This document shows positions 46,615 through 57,894 of a DNA stretch of 64,000 nt, piece after piece. This DNA is from Euryodendron excelsum (taxonomy: Eukaryota; Streptophyta; Magnoliopsida; Ericales; Pentaphylacaceae). A program made the position numbers and the translations under genes. Below the pieces are notes generated by a model. The model was given only the letters and a program-made list of their open reading frames with translations, did not search any database and was not told where the DNA came from. The stretch covers positions 3,242,001 through 3,306,000 of the forward strand of contig CM065381.1 in assembly GCA_033060915.1 (NCBI GenBank), written 5' to 3'. Each line of letters begins with the position of its first letter. The stretch's first letter is position 1.

Positions 46615-46880
46615 ATCATCATAACAATGCTTTCTGAAATCCCAACTACCCCATTGTTGTTGGTGGGAACGTCATTGCACCACCAAAATCTTTTCAACAC
46701 TAGGGCGTGCACAACTAACACACCACCATGCCTGGTTGTTGAGATGAGAAGTTATTCCGTGCTTCTGATTTGTGGGGTAATTTTAAATTGTGGTGCCATC
46801 TCAAAAAAATTGTTAAATGTTTTTTAAGCATCACGCGATTTTAATTATTCTTATTTTAGTTAGCTTTTAGCTTTGAGGTC

Positions 46881-47877
46881 ATAACATCATAGATTTATAT
46901 TAAAACACATGTTTTGTGTAATGATTTTAGTATTTATTAATAAATTAGTTATTTAATTTTAATGAGAATTTGTGTGAATAATGTTTGTCTTGCATTATTT
47001 ATTTAATAATTATGCATGAGTGTCTCTTATTCTATATAGTAAATGATTTGGTATATAGAGTACGACTTACATACGAAAGATCATATCATTGATTCTTATA
47101 AAATATAAGCTTATAGTTTACAGTCTTAGAGAGAACTGAACACGCCATCAATAGGACTATAGCACAAAGTTTTAATAAGTCTATTTTCACTATGGAGAAC
47201 GGTATAGTTCTAACTTCTTGCACAAGTACATATTATGTGTATTAAACAGGACTGTGTTGAGGTAATTATTTTTATACTGACTATATAAAATAATTAATAT
47301 CTCATGATTATTATGAATGCTTAGGCTCTTAATCTTAATATAATAAATAGACACGTGCATAGCTTATATTGGGTTTAGTTCTCGAGAAAATCGATTTCGG
47401 TACTCACCAAGTTTATACTTCAATCGCGGCACCTGTTTTCTTATGGGAGCTAAAAATATAACTATCTTTGAAGCGATTCAGTGCATGACCCTGTCAAAGC
47501 CTCTGCCCTCTTTTGTTTTTTTTTTTTTTTTTTATTTTCTTTCCTTTCCTATTTGTGTAAGAACCTGAAAAAAATACCCAAAGTTCAAACCTAACCTAAT
47601 CAATTCATCCTAAACACTTATATATAAAATAAAATAAAAAGTGTAGCTTACACTTGTCATTATAATCAACTATTATTTTTCCTATCAATGTAAACTTAAA
47701 AAATATTTTCGATTTCTCAAAATAATTTTCATCCAGTGCAGTTCATTCCTATAATGGCTACAAAGCCCAAGTGCATATCAGAATGGCTGAATCAATCACT
47801 TGTTATGCTTTGTGGGAGGTGGAAATTTTATTTATTTTATTTTATTTTATTTTTGAGCAGGCCAACATAAATATAAA
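46881..47877. other. AT-rich spacer with LTR-end fragment
   Basis: No gene. At 47402-47450 the plus strand reads AGTTTATACTTCAATCGCGG followed by ACCTGTTTTCTTATGGGAGC. This matches the end of the 51.7-53.3 kb LTR (TTTATACTTCATCGCGACCC, CTGTACTCTTACGGGGTGC), so a scrap of that family lies here. A poly-T run is at about 47515-47533. Confidence 0.4.
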
Positions 47878-49447
47878 CGTCTTGGTATAAATGAAAACCA
47901 AAATCTGCACTGGGCTCTAAGACAAAGAACTATCAACAGATCTAATTAATTACATGCATACAGCTAGATATATATGTATATACAAAACTCATCATAATTA
48001 GGATCAGTAGTGAATGTGTTCTGTCTAAATTTAAATAACTTTGATCCTTAGAATTTTAAAGTTTGTAGAAGCCCCACAGTTTTTCATTTCTTTTTTGCAA
48101 TTTATTTTTGGCAAATATTTTAATATTATAAGGGGTAATTTAGTTTAAGTTTAAAGATGAGATTCTCCAAAATATCAACTCAAAACCAAAATTCAAACAA
48201 CAATCTCTTAATTCAAACAACAATCACTTAATCCGAGAAACCTCAACTTGAGAATCAGAATATTATGATATTAATTATTCACAAGAAGTTAATTTGATCC
48301 AAAGCTAATTTGTTGGACGAAAAATCCACGAATTTGCGTGTCTATTACACAAATCAGATCAAGAGCCAAACTATGGGCTTTGTGGAAACACAAATGAGGT
48401 GGATTGTGAAACTGCATTAGATAAGGACAAAAATTTCACCGAGGAATTTGTAAATTTTCAAGGCAGAACCCCAGTCCAAAGAGTGGGGTTTGGAAACAGT
48501 TCTCAGCCAATCAATTGACGCGCCTCGTTTAGTAACCTCACTAGCTGCGTCGTTGCCCCCTAAAGCGCAAAGATGCCTCCGCTAAGGCTGTTGTTCCTTT
48601 TGCTTTTATAGATGGGATTTCTGACACAGACAGCCTGGGAATCCCGATGTGGGACTCTATAATATTATTTTGTCAGGGCGGCTTTTTAGGGTCTCATCAG
48701 ATCGTAACTGTTTTGATGTCGGTAACGGCCAGTTTGAAATTTGGAAAAGGAGAAAAAGAGGAAGGAGAAGAAAATAATTAAAAAAAAATTTTTTTGTTTG
48801 GTTCTATTAAAGAGAAAGAAAAGACAAAAAAAATAAATAAAAAGTAAGAGAAAAAAATACAATCACTTCTTCTCTTTCTCTCTTTTTTTTTTTTTTTTAC
48901 AAAATTAAATAAAGAAAAATATATATTTTTAGTTTCTTTTTTCTTTTCTTTCACATTCGCCTACCAAGTTCTAAACAAACTCTAAAGTGATGAAGTAAAA
49001 TTTTTCTTTATGTTTTTTTATTCTACCAAACCCACTAACTTAACTAATCCCATTATTCCACTAAATAACCCACTAATCCCACTATTCTTACCAAATGAAA
49101 AAATGTAATTAGTGAAGTTGATCTTTATGATTTTACCCTTAAAAATACGTCACATACCAACTGATGCATTGGCTTTCTAATATCATATCAAGTATAAAAA
49201 GATCATAACCTAAATGTTTGAATTTTTTATTTGACAAGAGAAAAGAAAATAAAATTATTAATTCATTTTTTTAGATAAAAAAAAATCACATATGGCCCCT
49301 TTTTTGACAAATACTAATTTATTTCTTTTCGTTTTTGTTACCAATTCAACCAAAATTTAAATACTAGGAAGTAGACTAGAGAATATTGTGCTCCTAGAAA
49401 TTGGGTGACGCCCAATAAGGAACACACTTGTATAATTGCTTGTTAGA
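47878..49447 (+). repeat. Segmental duplication unit 1 (includes repeat R copy 4)
   Basis: From AAATCTGCACTGGGCTCTAA through CAGCTAGATATATATGTATA, AACTTTGATCCTTAGAATTT, GAAACCTCAACTTGAGAATC, the repeat R first block (about 48468-48660) and CCAATTCAACCAAAATTTAA to GAATATTGTGCTCCTAGAAA. The same series recurs at 53905-57853 with insertions. Non-coding. Confidence 0.75.
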
Positions 49448-50094
49448 AACATCAGTTTAATCTGTACCTGCACGATCAGTTTTAAAATATTTTAACATTG
49501 TACGAGTCCATATATTTCGTCCCCCATTTTCAAGGAGTGAAAGAAATAGACTACAATGCCGAACATTCATCTATAATGAGTCGGCAACTTATTTTTAATG
49601 GTGATTGTACCTCGACAACATCTTTGACTTTCTGATTAAATAATATTTAATGCAAATAGTTGCTTCTCTAAATAAGCAAAAATCAATTACAGCACTTCAA
49701 TGGCAGATTTGTATTCATCAACATTTACCATGAAAATGTGTTTTTAACTATGTCATATGATTAAGATTATTACTGCATGTGATGCCGCCATAGAAGGTGT
49801 CAAAAAGGTGGCTGTAGTATAATCACCATTTAAAATCCCTACATATCTGCACAATAATTGGTCGGTGACCAAAAGTACTAACTAATTAATCTGTTATTTG
49901 GTGAAACCCTCCACATCAATCCCGGATGCATACTAGAATGGGGGTGAATCAATCACTTGCTTGGTATGGATTTTACAACAATATAACGAGTAGAGATGAA
50001 TGCTTAAGAGTAATAAGTTATTACGTGAATTCTTCTAAATTTGTAAAATATTTATGTGGGTGACTCGCCTCTAAAATACGGTATTCTTACAAAA
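49448..50094. other. Unassigned spacer
   Basis: No gene or repeat recognised. Confidence 0.4.
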
Positions 50095-51756
50095 TGGAGT
50101 TAGCACTCCGCAAAAGTACGGGGGTCGCGATGAAGTATAAACCGGTAATCCAATATCGTTCTCTCCCAAGGGACCTAGCCAAATATAGGCTCTAGCACTC
50201 AACTCACACTAACCTAACCTAGGATTGGATTGCAATTATGTTAGAAATTAAATCTAAAATAAAAAGAAAAATAAAACGACCGAAAATGTTTTGAATTTTT
50301 TATGATGGTTTTGAATTACTAAACTAGTGCAATGGAAATGAAAACAATTAACACTAGAAATTAAAGTAAAGCAAAATGAAATAAAATTAAAGCAATTAAA
50401 GGAGAATTGGACTCAAATGATCTAATTACTCAATTTCATCCAAGGTTTCCAATAGGGTTTATAACTCAAATCAAACACAACATCTAAGTGTGTTTGATTC
50501 GAAAAATTTAGCTTTGAAAATCGATTATTCTCAAGCAATTGAAATAATATACGTGTTCGATGGGGAATCAAAAGTTAATACCATCGATTCAACTTAGTCA
50601 ATACCAAATTTGTGGTTTGTGCATTGATTAGCCAAATATAGTCAATAACCTAGGTTTTCTAAAGCATCTTCAATCAACTGTTGGGAATGAATTTCTAGCA
50701 ATTATTGAGTATTTTTCTAGTCAAGAGTTCTAAATTAATACCATTGATTTGGGTGATGAAAATCCCCAAAATTAGTCAATAATCTAAGTTTTCTAAAATT
50801 CCACACCTAATTACTAGAAATTTGAATTCTAAGAAAATATGACAATTAATCCATGAGATACCTCCAAATGAATTCCTTAGATTATTTGAATGATTTTCAC
50901 ATTTAAACCCAATGTAAATTCTAGCTACTTGAATGCATCATAAAAAAAACATGTAAGAATGTAAAGAAAGCATGTAGAGACTTAAATATAAAATTTGCTT
51001 AAATATTAAAGATGTTTGGTTACAAAAAAAATAAAGCAAAATGCAAAAAAGTGAAAGAAAATACAATACAATGAAAGAAAACTACAAGTTTTATACCTAC
51101 ATTAACATTACAAAGTTAAATTTAAGCTAAAAATGAAGAAAAATGGAAGAAACTAACCTTAGAGGAGCTCTCTCGCCGCCCCTGTGCTCCAAAAAAACCC
51201 TCACTCCTCAAAAACTTTACAAAAAACCCTAAAACGCCGCTTTGGACACAAAAAACACAATCTGAATGAACAGTAACCGTCCGGACGGTGCGTTCGACGC
51301 TCGTTTGAAGTCCATTTGAAGTCCGTCTGTTCATCGTCCGGACGGTGAACAGTACCCGTTCGGACGGGTACTATTCATGGTTGTTCGACTGTAGAAATTT
51401 TGAAACATTATTTGACCACCCTAGAGCTCGATTTAGTTGATGCACATTAGATGCAAAGTTGTAGAGCTTGAAGTCTTCTTTCCAATGATGTAAAAATCAG
51501 CTCAATCGGACATCGGAGCAAAAAGTTATGGCCAGAATACCGAGACAGGTCTGAATTTTCATGGACAAATTATTCGCCTTGAACCCGCTCTAATTATTCT
51601 TGCTTTCTTTTTGCCTTTATTAGCTTATATAACCTACAAAACACGTACAAAACATACTCAAACAAATATCTAACTAAAATAAGATAATTAATTGCAATAT
51701 AAGTCTAACAAAGTACAAATTAAGGGTTAATTGATTACACTCTAAAAGTGTAATCA
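50095..51756 (-). repeat. Solo LTR of the Athila/Tat-like family, left arm of palindrome
   Basis: Minus-strand LTR start TGATTACACTTTTAGAGTG at 51756. The far end near 50095 has the complement of TTTATACTTCATCGCGACCC. It contains the family blocks TTAATACCATCGATTCAACT and a TCCGGACGG cluster at 51265-51375. Reverse complement of 51732-53272. Confidence 0.6.
51732..51756. repeat. 25-bp palindrome at the junction of two head-to-head LTRs
   Basis: TGATTACACTCTAAAAGTGTAATCA is a perfect inverted repeat apart from its central bases, and reads as LTR start in either direction. A near copy (TGATTACACTTTTAGGGTGTAATCA) closes the right arm at 53273-53298. Confidence 0.8.
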
Positions 51757-53298
51757 TAAGTCCTTAATGTGCATATTATTAGATTTATATTGTAGTTAAT
51801 TATCTTGTTTTAGTCCAATAATTGATTTATTATGTATTTTTGTGTATTTTGTAGGTTTTGGAGTGGAAACAGCGAATAAGAGTTGAAATTCCAGAAGACC
51901 ATCCGGACGGTATTTACCGTTCGGACGGTGTGTTCGGACAATTGAGCCATTCGGACGGACAAAAGAGGGTTCGGACAGTGCGACGGATGATGGAGCTCCA
52001 GAATCGTGTTTTTGCGTTCGAAGCCATTCCAGAGTCCTCTTTTTGCGTCTAAAGATCGTCCGAAGACCGTTTGGACAGTAAAATAGCCGTTCGGACGGTA
52101 AAATAAGCGTCTGGACGGTGCGTCCAGACGTACTTTGGAAGCGCGTCGAACACACTTCAAACGGGGAGCACAGTTTTGCCCTAAAACACTAGCCGCAGCC
52201 GAGAGTAAAAGGGGAGTTGTTTTTTGGTTAGATTTAGAGTTAGTTTTGAGTTTTGTAGGGAGTTTTTTTGGTAGTTTTGATAGTTTGGAGTAGATTTTCG
52301 GTAGATTGGCTTGGGAGATCTTCATTTAAGGTTGGTTTTCCATTTGTTCTTCATTTATTAGTTTAGATTTATTTCTTGTAATTTTATTTGTAATTTTCTT
52401 TGTTATGTTGTAATTTTCTTATATTTTTCTTGTAATTTTCTTGTACCTTAAACTCTTTTCATTTCTTTTAAGTAAATGCTAGCTTCCAATCCTTGTATGC
52501 TTTATTTCCATTTTTATGTTTTTATTATGAGTTTAATTAGCTAGTTTTAGATTGGATTCAAATATGAAAATCACTTAAATAATCTAAGGAATTAAATGGA
52601 GGCATCTCATGAATAATTGCTATATTTTTCTAGAATTTCATTCTCAACAATTGATTGAAGATAACTTAGAAAATCTAGATTATTGATTATGTTTGGCTAA
52701 TCAATGCACAAACCACAAATTTGGTATTGACTAAGTTAAATCGATGGTATTAACCTTTGACTCCCCATTGAACATATATGTAATTTAAATTGCTTGAGAA
52801 TAATCGATTTTCAAAGCTAAATCCTCCGAATTAAGCGCACTTAAATGTCGTGTTTGATTTAAGTTATCAACTCAATTGAAATCCTTGGATGAAATTGAGT
52901 GATTGGATCATTTGAGCCCAATTTCCTTTTAATTGTTTTAATTATATTTTTACGTTGCTTTACTTTAATTGTCTAGTGTTAATTGCTTTAATTTTCATTG
53001 CATTAGGTTAGTAATTCAAAACCATCATCAAAAACCCAAAATATTTTCGGTCTTTCTATTTTCCCATTTTATTTTAGATCCAATTCCCCGCATAATTGCA
53101 AATCAATCCTAGGTTAGGTTAGTGTGAGTTGAGTGCTAGAATCTATATTGGGTTAGGTCCCTTGGGAGAGAACGATACCGGATCTTTTGGTTTATACTTC
53201 ATCGCGACCCCTGTACTCTTACGGGGTGCTAACTCCATTTGTAGGAATACCGTATTTGGAGGCGAGCCATTAATGATTACACTTTTAGGGTGTAATCA
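51732..53298 (+). repeat. Solo LTR of the Athila/Tat-like family, right arm of palindrome
   Basis: Plus-strand counterpart of 50095-51756: TTTTGTAGGTTTTGGAGTGG, a TTCGGACGG cluster (51899-52130), AATCGATGGTATTAACCTTT, GGTCCCTTGGGAGAGAACGA and TTTATACTTCATCGCGACCC. Reading frames over the GC-rich cluster have no domain. Confidence 0.6.
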
Positions 53299-53904
53299 GT
53301 GGGACACTTAACACTCAAAGAAAGGTATGAGATATGTTTCGATATGGCTAGTTGGACATGCATCTAATAAGTATGTATAAGTAATTGAGTTTATCATAGA
53401 ATAATGCATAAGATTTCTATTTAATGCCTAAAATACTATATTTGAGTTTGTAAATTCTATTTTATCTTAAAAAATAAGATAATTATTTAAAAATATAAAA
53501 TATAGTTGTGCCCGGGCAGTATTGGACATCACATGAAAATTAAATGAATTCGAAACTTAGATACATACCCACATCCAATACTCGTACCCAAGTTGATGTA
53601 ACATAATTTGGAGTCACTTTTTTTTTTTTTTTATCTTCTTTTATATCCATAATCAGCTCCCTCTTCCACCAATTTATGCACCAAGCTAGCAATGAGGTAT
53701 GGCCCTAATACCATCGAAGTCATCAAGAAGAAATTCCAGTTTCTCAAATATTGGATGAGATGCAAAAGAATATTCTAATTATTACGTGGCCTAAATCTGA
53801 TCTATATTTTTAATTATTGTTCAATGGCGACATGGAAGTTAAATTTTCTTTTGTTATGGAATTCATTAACTCAATACGACACTTGGAATCATGTGGAGAA
53901 AATG
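53299..53904. other. Unassigned spacer
   Basis: AT-rich, no gene. A poly-T run lies at about 53618-53632. Confidence 0.4.
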
Positions 53905-55109
53905 AAAACCAAAATCTACCTTGGGCCTAGGACAAAGAACTATCAACAAATCTAATTGTAACTTGAAGAGTTGAAATATTCACAATCTAAATTGAGAGGT
54001 TATCTAATGAAGTGATTGATCTCAACATGCATGTGATTTCATGCCCTAGCTAGCTTGCTAACATTGTTTCAATTAGTCTATACTTTTAGTTCAAAGTATT
54101 TCATTAAGAAATGGCATACCCAAGATTGATAGGACACTCACTAACCCCAGTATCAATAAAATATGACTGTTGGGAAGTGATTCAAATGTGAAGTCTAGAT
54201 TGGGCAGCAACTTATTAATTACATGCATACAGCTAGAAATGTATACATATACATAACTCATCATAATTTGGATCAGTAGCGAATGTTTTCTGGCTAAATT
54301 TAAATAACTTTGATCCTTAAGATTTTAAAGTTCGTAGAAGCCCCACAGTTTTCATTTCTTTTTCGTAATTTTTTTTTATGGTAAGTATTTTGAGTTTGTA
54401 AGGGGTAATCTAGTTTAAGTTTAAAGATGAGATGCTACAAAATATCAACTCAAAAGCAAAATTCAAACAATAATCTCTTAAACACAAACAACAAAAGATC
54501 GAGAAACCTCAACTTGAGAATCGTAATATTATGTTATTAATTGTTCACAAGAAGTAAACTCGAACCAAAGCTAATTTGTTCATGCATTTTCGACCAAAAA
54601 TCCATGAATTTGCATGTCTATTACACAAATCACATCAAGAGCCGAACTATAGTCTTTGTGGAAACACATATAAAATTTAATCATAAATTTGAAGTGATAA
54701 TCATATATTTTGTTATTACTTTTTCACCAAAAGTATTCTCAGCCCCTAGTCAATTACAATTTGAGAATCCTATATGGCCCCAATAATCAAAATATTATAT
54801 GCTACGTGGTAGATTGTGAAACTGCTTTTAAGGACAAAATTGTTGAACTGAGGGATTTGTAGGGCTTTACCCTTGGTTAGAGGGAGCCCTTCCAGAAATT
54901 CTCGATAACCAAAGGCTGAACCCAAGGCCAAAGAGGGGGTTTGGAAATAGTTTCCAACCAGCAATTGACGCGCTTCAGTCACAACCTCACTGGCTGCGTC
55001 ATTGCCCCAAGCACAAAGGTGCCTTCAAAAGCTGCTTTGTTCCTTTCTTTTATAGGTGGGAGTTTTGACACAATCCATGTGAAAATACCGATGTGGTACT
55101 CTTATTATT

Positions 55110-56820
55110 GGGATCGGTTCACCTCCAGATTTTAATATTCAGAATTTTTCAGATTTTTTAACTTACTATGTCACGTGTTAGTTACTCAAATCCAACAGAT
55201 GATATTATTTTATTTAAACCCCCAATTTTACTTAACGTTAAAAAAACTAACAAAATGAGAACGTGGGTTTGAATCGGATAACAACATTATTTGTTGGATC
55301 TTGGTTCGTTCCCAAAAGTATCATACAATTGAAGTTAGTTACCCCGCAAGAGTACAGGAGTTGCGATGAAGTATAAACCAGTAATACAGTATCGTTCTTT
55401 CCTAAGAAAAATGTGCAAATATAATATCAACGCTCAATTAGCACTAGATATTAATTATGAAATGCAAATGGGGTTTTATGACGTAAAAGAGACTGAAAAC
55501 TTGTAGATTTTAAATGATGGTTGTTCTTAATTAACTAATGCAAACAATTAATATCTAAAGAAAGTAATTAAATCTACTGTGTGTGCAATTAAGGAAAAAG
55601 CTTGGATATGATTGATTCAATCAATCAATTCACAATAAGAGTTTCAATAGAGGGTTTTATAACTCAAATCAATAATCACTTCATAGATTCTTGATGCGGA
55701 ATATTTTGACCATAAAACCTTGAATTCATATTTAGTTGAGTATAGAAATGAAATCAATGAGTAAAACCATAGAAACAAACCTTAGAAATGTGCAATATCT
55801 ATACCAAGTAGTGAGTTACGCATAAATATTACCAAAACGGATTATGAATATAAGTTTTCAAATAAGTCTAACGACCAAGTAGAACTATAGAAATCTAGAA
55901 ATAAAACTTTGAAATTTATATACCCCTATTGAAAACCTTGAAGATCCTTGCTAGATTTTCACATTCAAATCTAAGATATGTTTAGCTACTTGATTCCATG
56001 AAATAAAGCATAAAAGAATGTAAATATGGCATTAAGCAATAAAAAATTAGTGTTTGGTTACTAAGAAAGTAAATGAAAATGCCAAGAAAATGAAGAAAAG
56101 TGTCAAGAAAATAAGAGAAACTTAAATTTGAATATAAAGAGAATGAATAACAATAATATAAAAGAGAATAATTAATAATAGGACAAAATAATAATGAAAA
56201 CTAATTAAATATTACAAAATCTCCCCAAAAATGCCTTAAAACTGCTCCAAAATCTGGAAGCTTCGAACCTTTTTTCGGTTCCCGCACATAGCTTTTATAC
56301 CTATAAATTCTGCATCGACCGATTGAATGGTCTAGGGCGATCGAACAGTCGATTGATCGGTAACGGACCTTCGCTGAAGTTGTGCTCATTTTCACTGCAA
56401 AAGCCATTTCTGACGTCACCGATCGAACGGCCGATCGATCGATAAAACTCCTCCTCTAAAGTTTTGCTCATTTTTGCTGAAGAAACCATTTCCGATGTCA
56501 CAGATTGAACGGCCCTATTGCGATCGAACGAGCGATTAAATGGACAAGAGAGATCGAATGGCCGATCGATCGGTCTTCCTATTTTTGCCTGTATGCCTCG
56601 TTTTAACTTTTGATTCCTGCAAAACACGAATAGAATGGTTTAGTACATTTTGGGAGTTAAAATGTTAAATAAATAACTAAAACTCGACTAATCAACTACT
56701 AATTTGGGCTTAGAGATTACAGTTTCCGAGTGTAATCAGATTTAGGTGACTAACATGTGCCGTAGTGAAATAAGGGATCTGAAGAATTATTGATGTTAAG
56801 GTTTGGAGGGAGCCAAATCC
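55110..56820. mobile_element. TIR element with 9-bp target duplication, carrying a nested LTR
   Basis: Flanked by CTTATTATT on both sides (55101-55109 and 56821-56829). The ends GGGATCGGTTCACCTCCAGA and, inverted, GGGATTTGGCTCCCTCCAAA agree at most positions. A 9-bp duplication suits Mutator-like elements. About 1.43 kb of the interior is a minus-strand LTR of the Athila/Tat-like family (55310-56738), inserted later. No transposase frame. Confidence 0.6.
55310..56738 (-). repeat. Solo LTR of the Athila/Tat-like family with CGATCGATCGG cluster
   Basis: Minus-strand start TGATTACACTCGGAAACTG at 56738; far end near 55310 (AGGAGTTGCGATGAAGTATA). At 56310-56580 it has repeated GATCGAACGGCCGATCGATC motifs where related LTRs have TTCGGACGG motifs. 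Confidence 0.6.
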
Positions 56821-57142
56821 CTTATTATTACTTTGTTAGGGCAGCTTGTAACTATTTTGATATCGGTAAAAGCCTGTTTGAAAGGTGGGGAAGAAAGAGA
56901 AGGAAAGGGAGAAGAAAATAATTAAAAAAATTTCTCTCTCTGGTTGATTCTACCACGGGGGAAGAGAGAAAGTGAAGGGAAAATGAGTAAAAAGTAAGAA
57001 AAAAAAAAAACAATTTCTTCTTGTCTTTCTCCCTTTTCTTTGTTTTCATTTTATGTTTGGTTTCTTTTCCCTTTCCCTTCGCTTTCCTCCCTCAAGTTCC
57101 AAACAAGCTCTGAGGTGATGTAATAAAATGTTTTTTTTTTTT

Positions 57143-57335
57143 GGTTGTTTGATTCTACCAAAGAGGAAAATGAAAGGGAAAATAAGGAAAAAGTAAGGAG
57201 AAAAAAACACAATCACTCCCTTTCTCTTGCTTCATTCTTTTCATTTTTTTTTTAACAAAACCAAATAGGAAAGAAAATATACTTTTTGTTCCTTTTCCCT
57301 GCCCTTCTTTTTTCCAAGTTCCAAACAAGCTCCAA
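57143..57335. repeat. Second tandem copy of the purine/pyrimidine block
   Basis: TTGTTTGATTCTACCAAAG ... TTCCAAACAAGCTCCAAGG repeats the preceding block at about 56876-57113, so two copies lie in a row here, versus one in repeat R copies 1 and 4. Confidence 0.5.
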
Positions 57336-57894
57336 GGTAGAAAAACAGCAAACAATTAATGGCAAGAACAAGAACAATTCCTTCTTAACTAACCAGAAGT
57401 GGAGGCACACATGAATGCCCATTACACCTTCTAACTCACTCCACTTATACCTTTATTCTTGACCCACTAACCCCATTATTTCACTAAATAAGCCACTAAT
57501 CCCACTATTATGACTAAATGAAAAAATGTAATTAGTTAAGTTGAATTTCATGATTTTACCCTTAAAAATACGTCACATACCAACTGATGCGTTGGTTTTA
57601 TAATAGTTAGTATAGAAGATTATTAACTCTATGTTTGGATTTTTTTTATTTTACAAGGAAAAGGAAAATAAAATTATTTATTCATTTTTTTAGATAAAAA
57701 AAATCTCATATGGCTCTTTTTGACAAATACTAATTTATTTCTCTTCGTTTTTGTTAGCAATTCAACCAAAATTCAAATACTATCTAGACAAGAGAATATT
57801 GTGCTCCTAGAAACCCGGTGGTGCTGATAAGGAGCACACTTTTAGAACGGGCTATTGGAAAGAGCAGGTTAGTGTAGTGGTAGGGGCGTTGATC

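Larger units (their letters stand above)
44800..46880 (+). repeat. Dispersed repeat family R, copy 3, abutting the DUF828 start codon
   Basis: ACTGAGAATTGTAGGGCTTT at about 44803 begins within 10 bp of the DUF828 ATG (minus) and runs away from it: GCAATTGAGGCGCCTCGG, AGCGCAAAGATGCCTTCAAA, CCCGATGTGGGACTCTTA, GTAACCAATTCAACCAAAAT, then CCCAACTACCCCATTGTTGT. A hAT-like element at 45736-46614 splits it. Seen from the gene, this repeat supplies the whole proximal upstream region. Confidence 0.8.
53905..57853 (+). repeat. Segmental duplication unit 2 (includes repeat R copy 5), interrupted
   Basis: Homologous to 47878-49447 but longer, because unrelated sequence lies at about 53960-54215 and a TIR element at 55110-56820. 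Repeat R first block at 54857-55109 (GCAATTGACGCGCTTCAGTC, AGCACAAAGGTGCCTTCAAA); the rest resumes at 56821 and ends GAATATTGTGCTCCTAGAAA near 57800. Confidence 0.75.

Noticed and set aside
51796..52325. Minus-strand frames of 119-171 codons within the LTR
   Set aside because: Overlap in two frames over the GC-rich motif cluster; composition follows the repeated motif.
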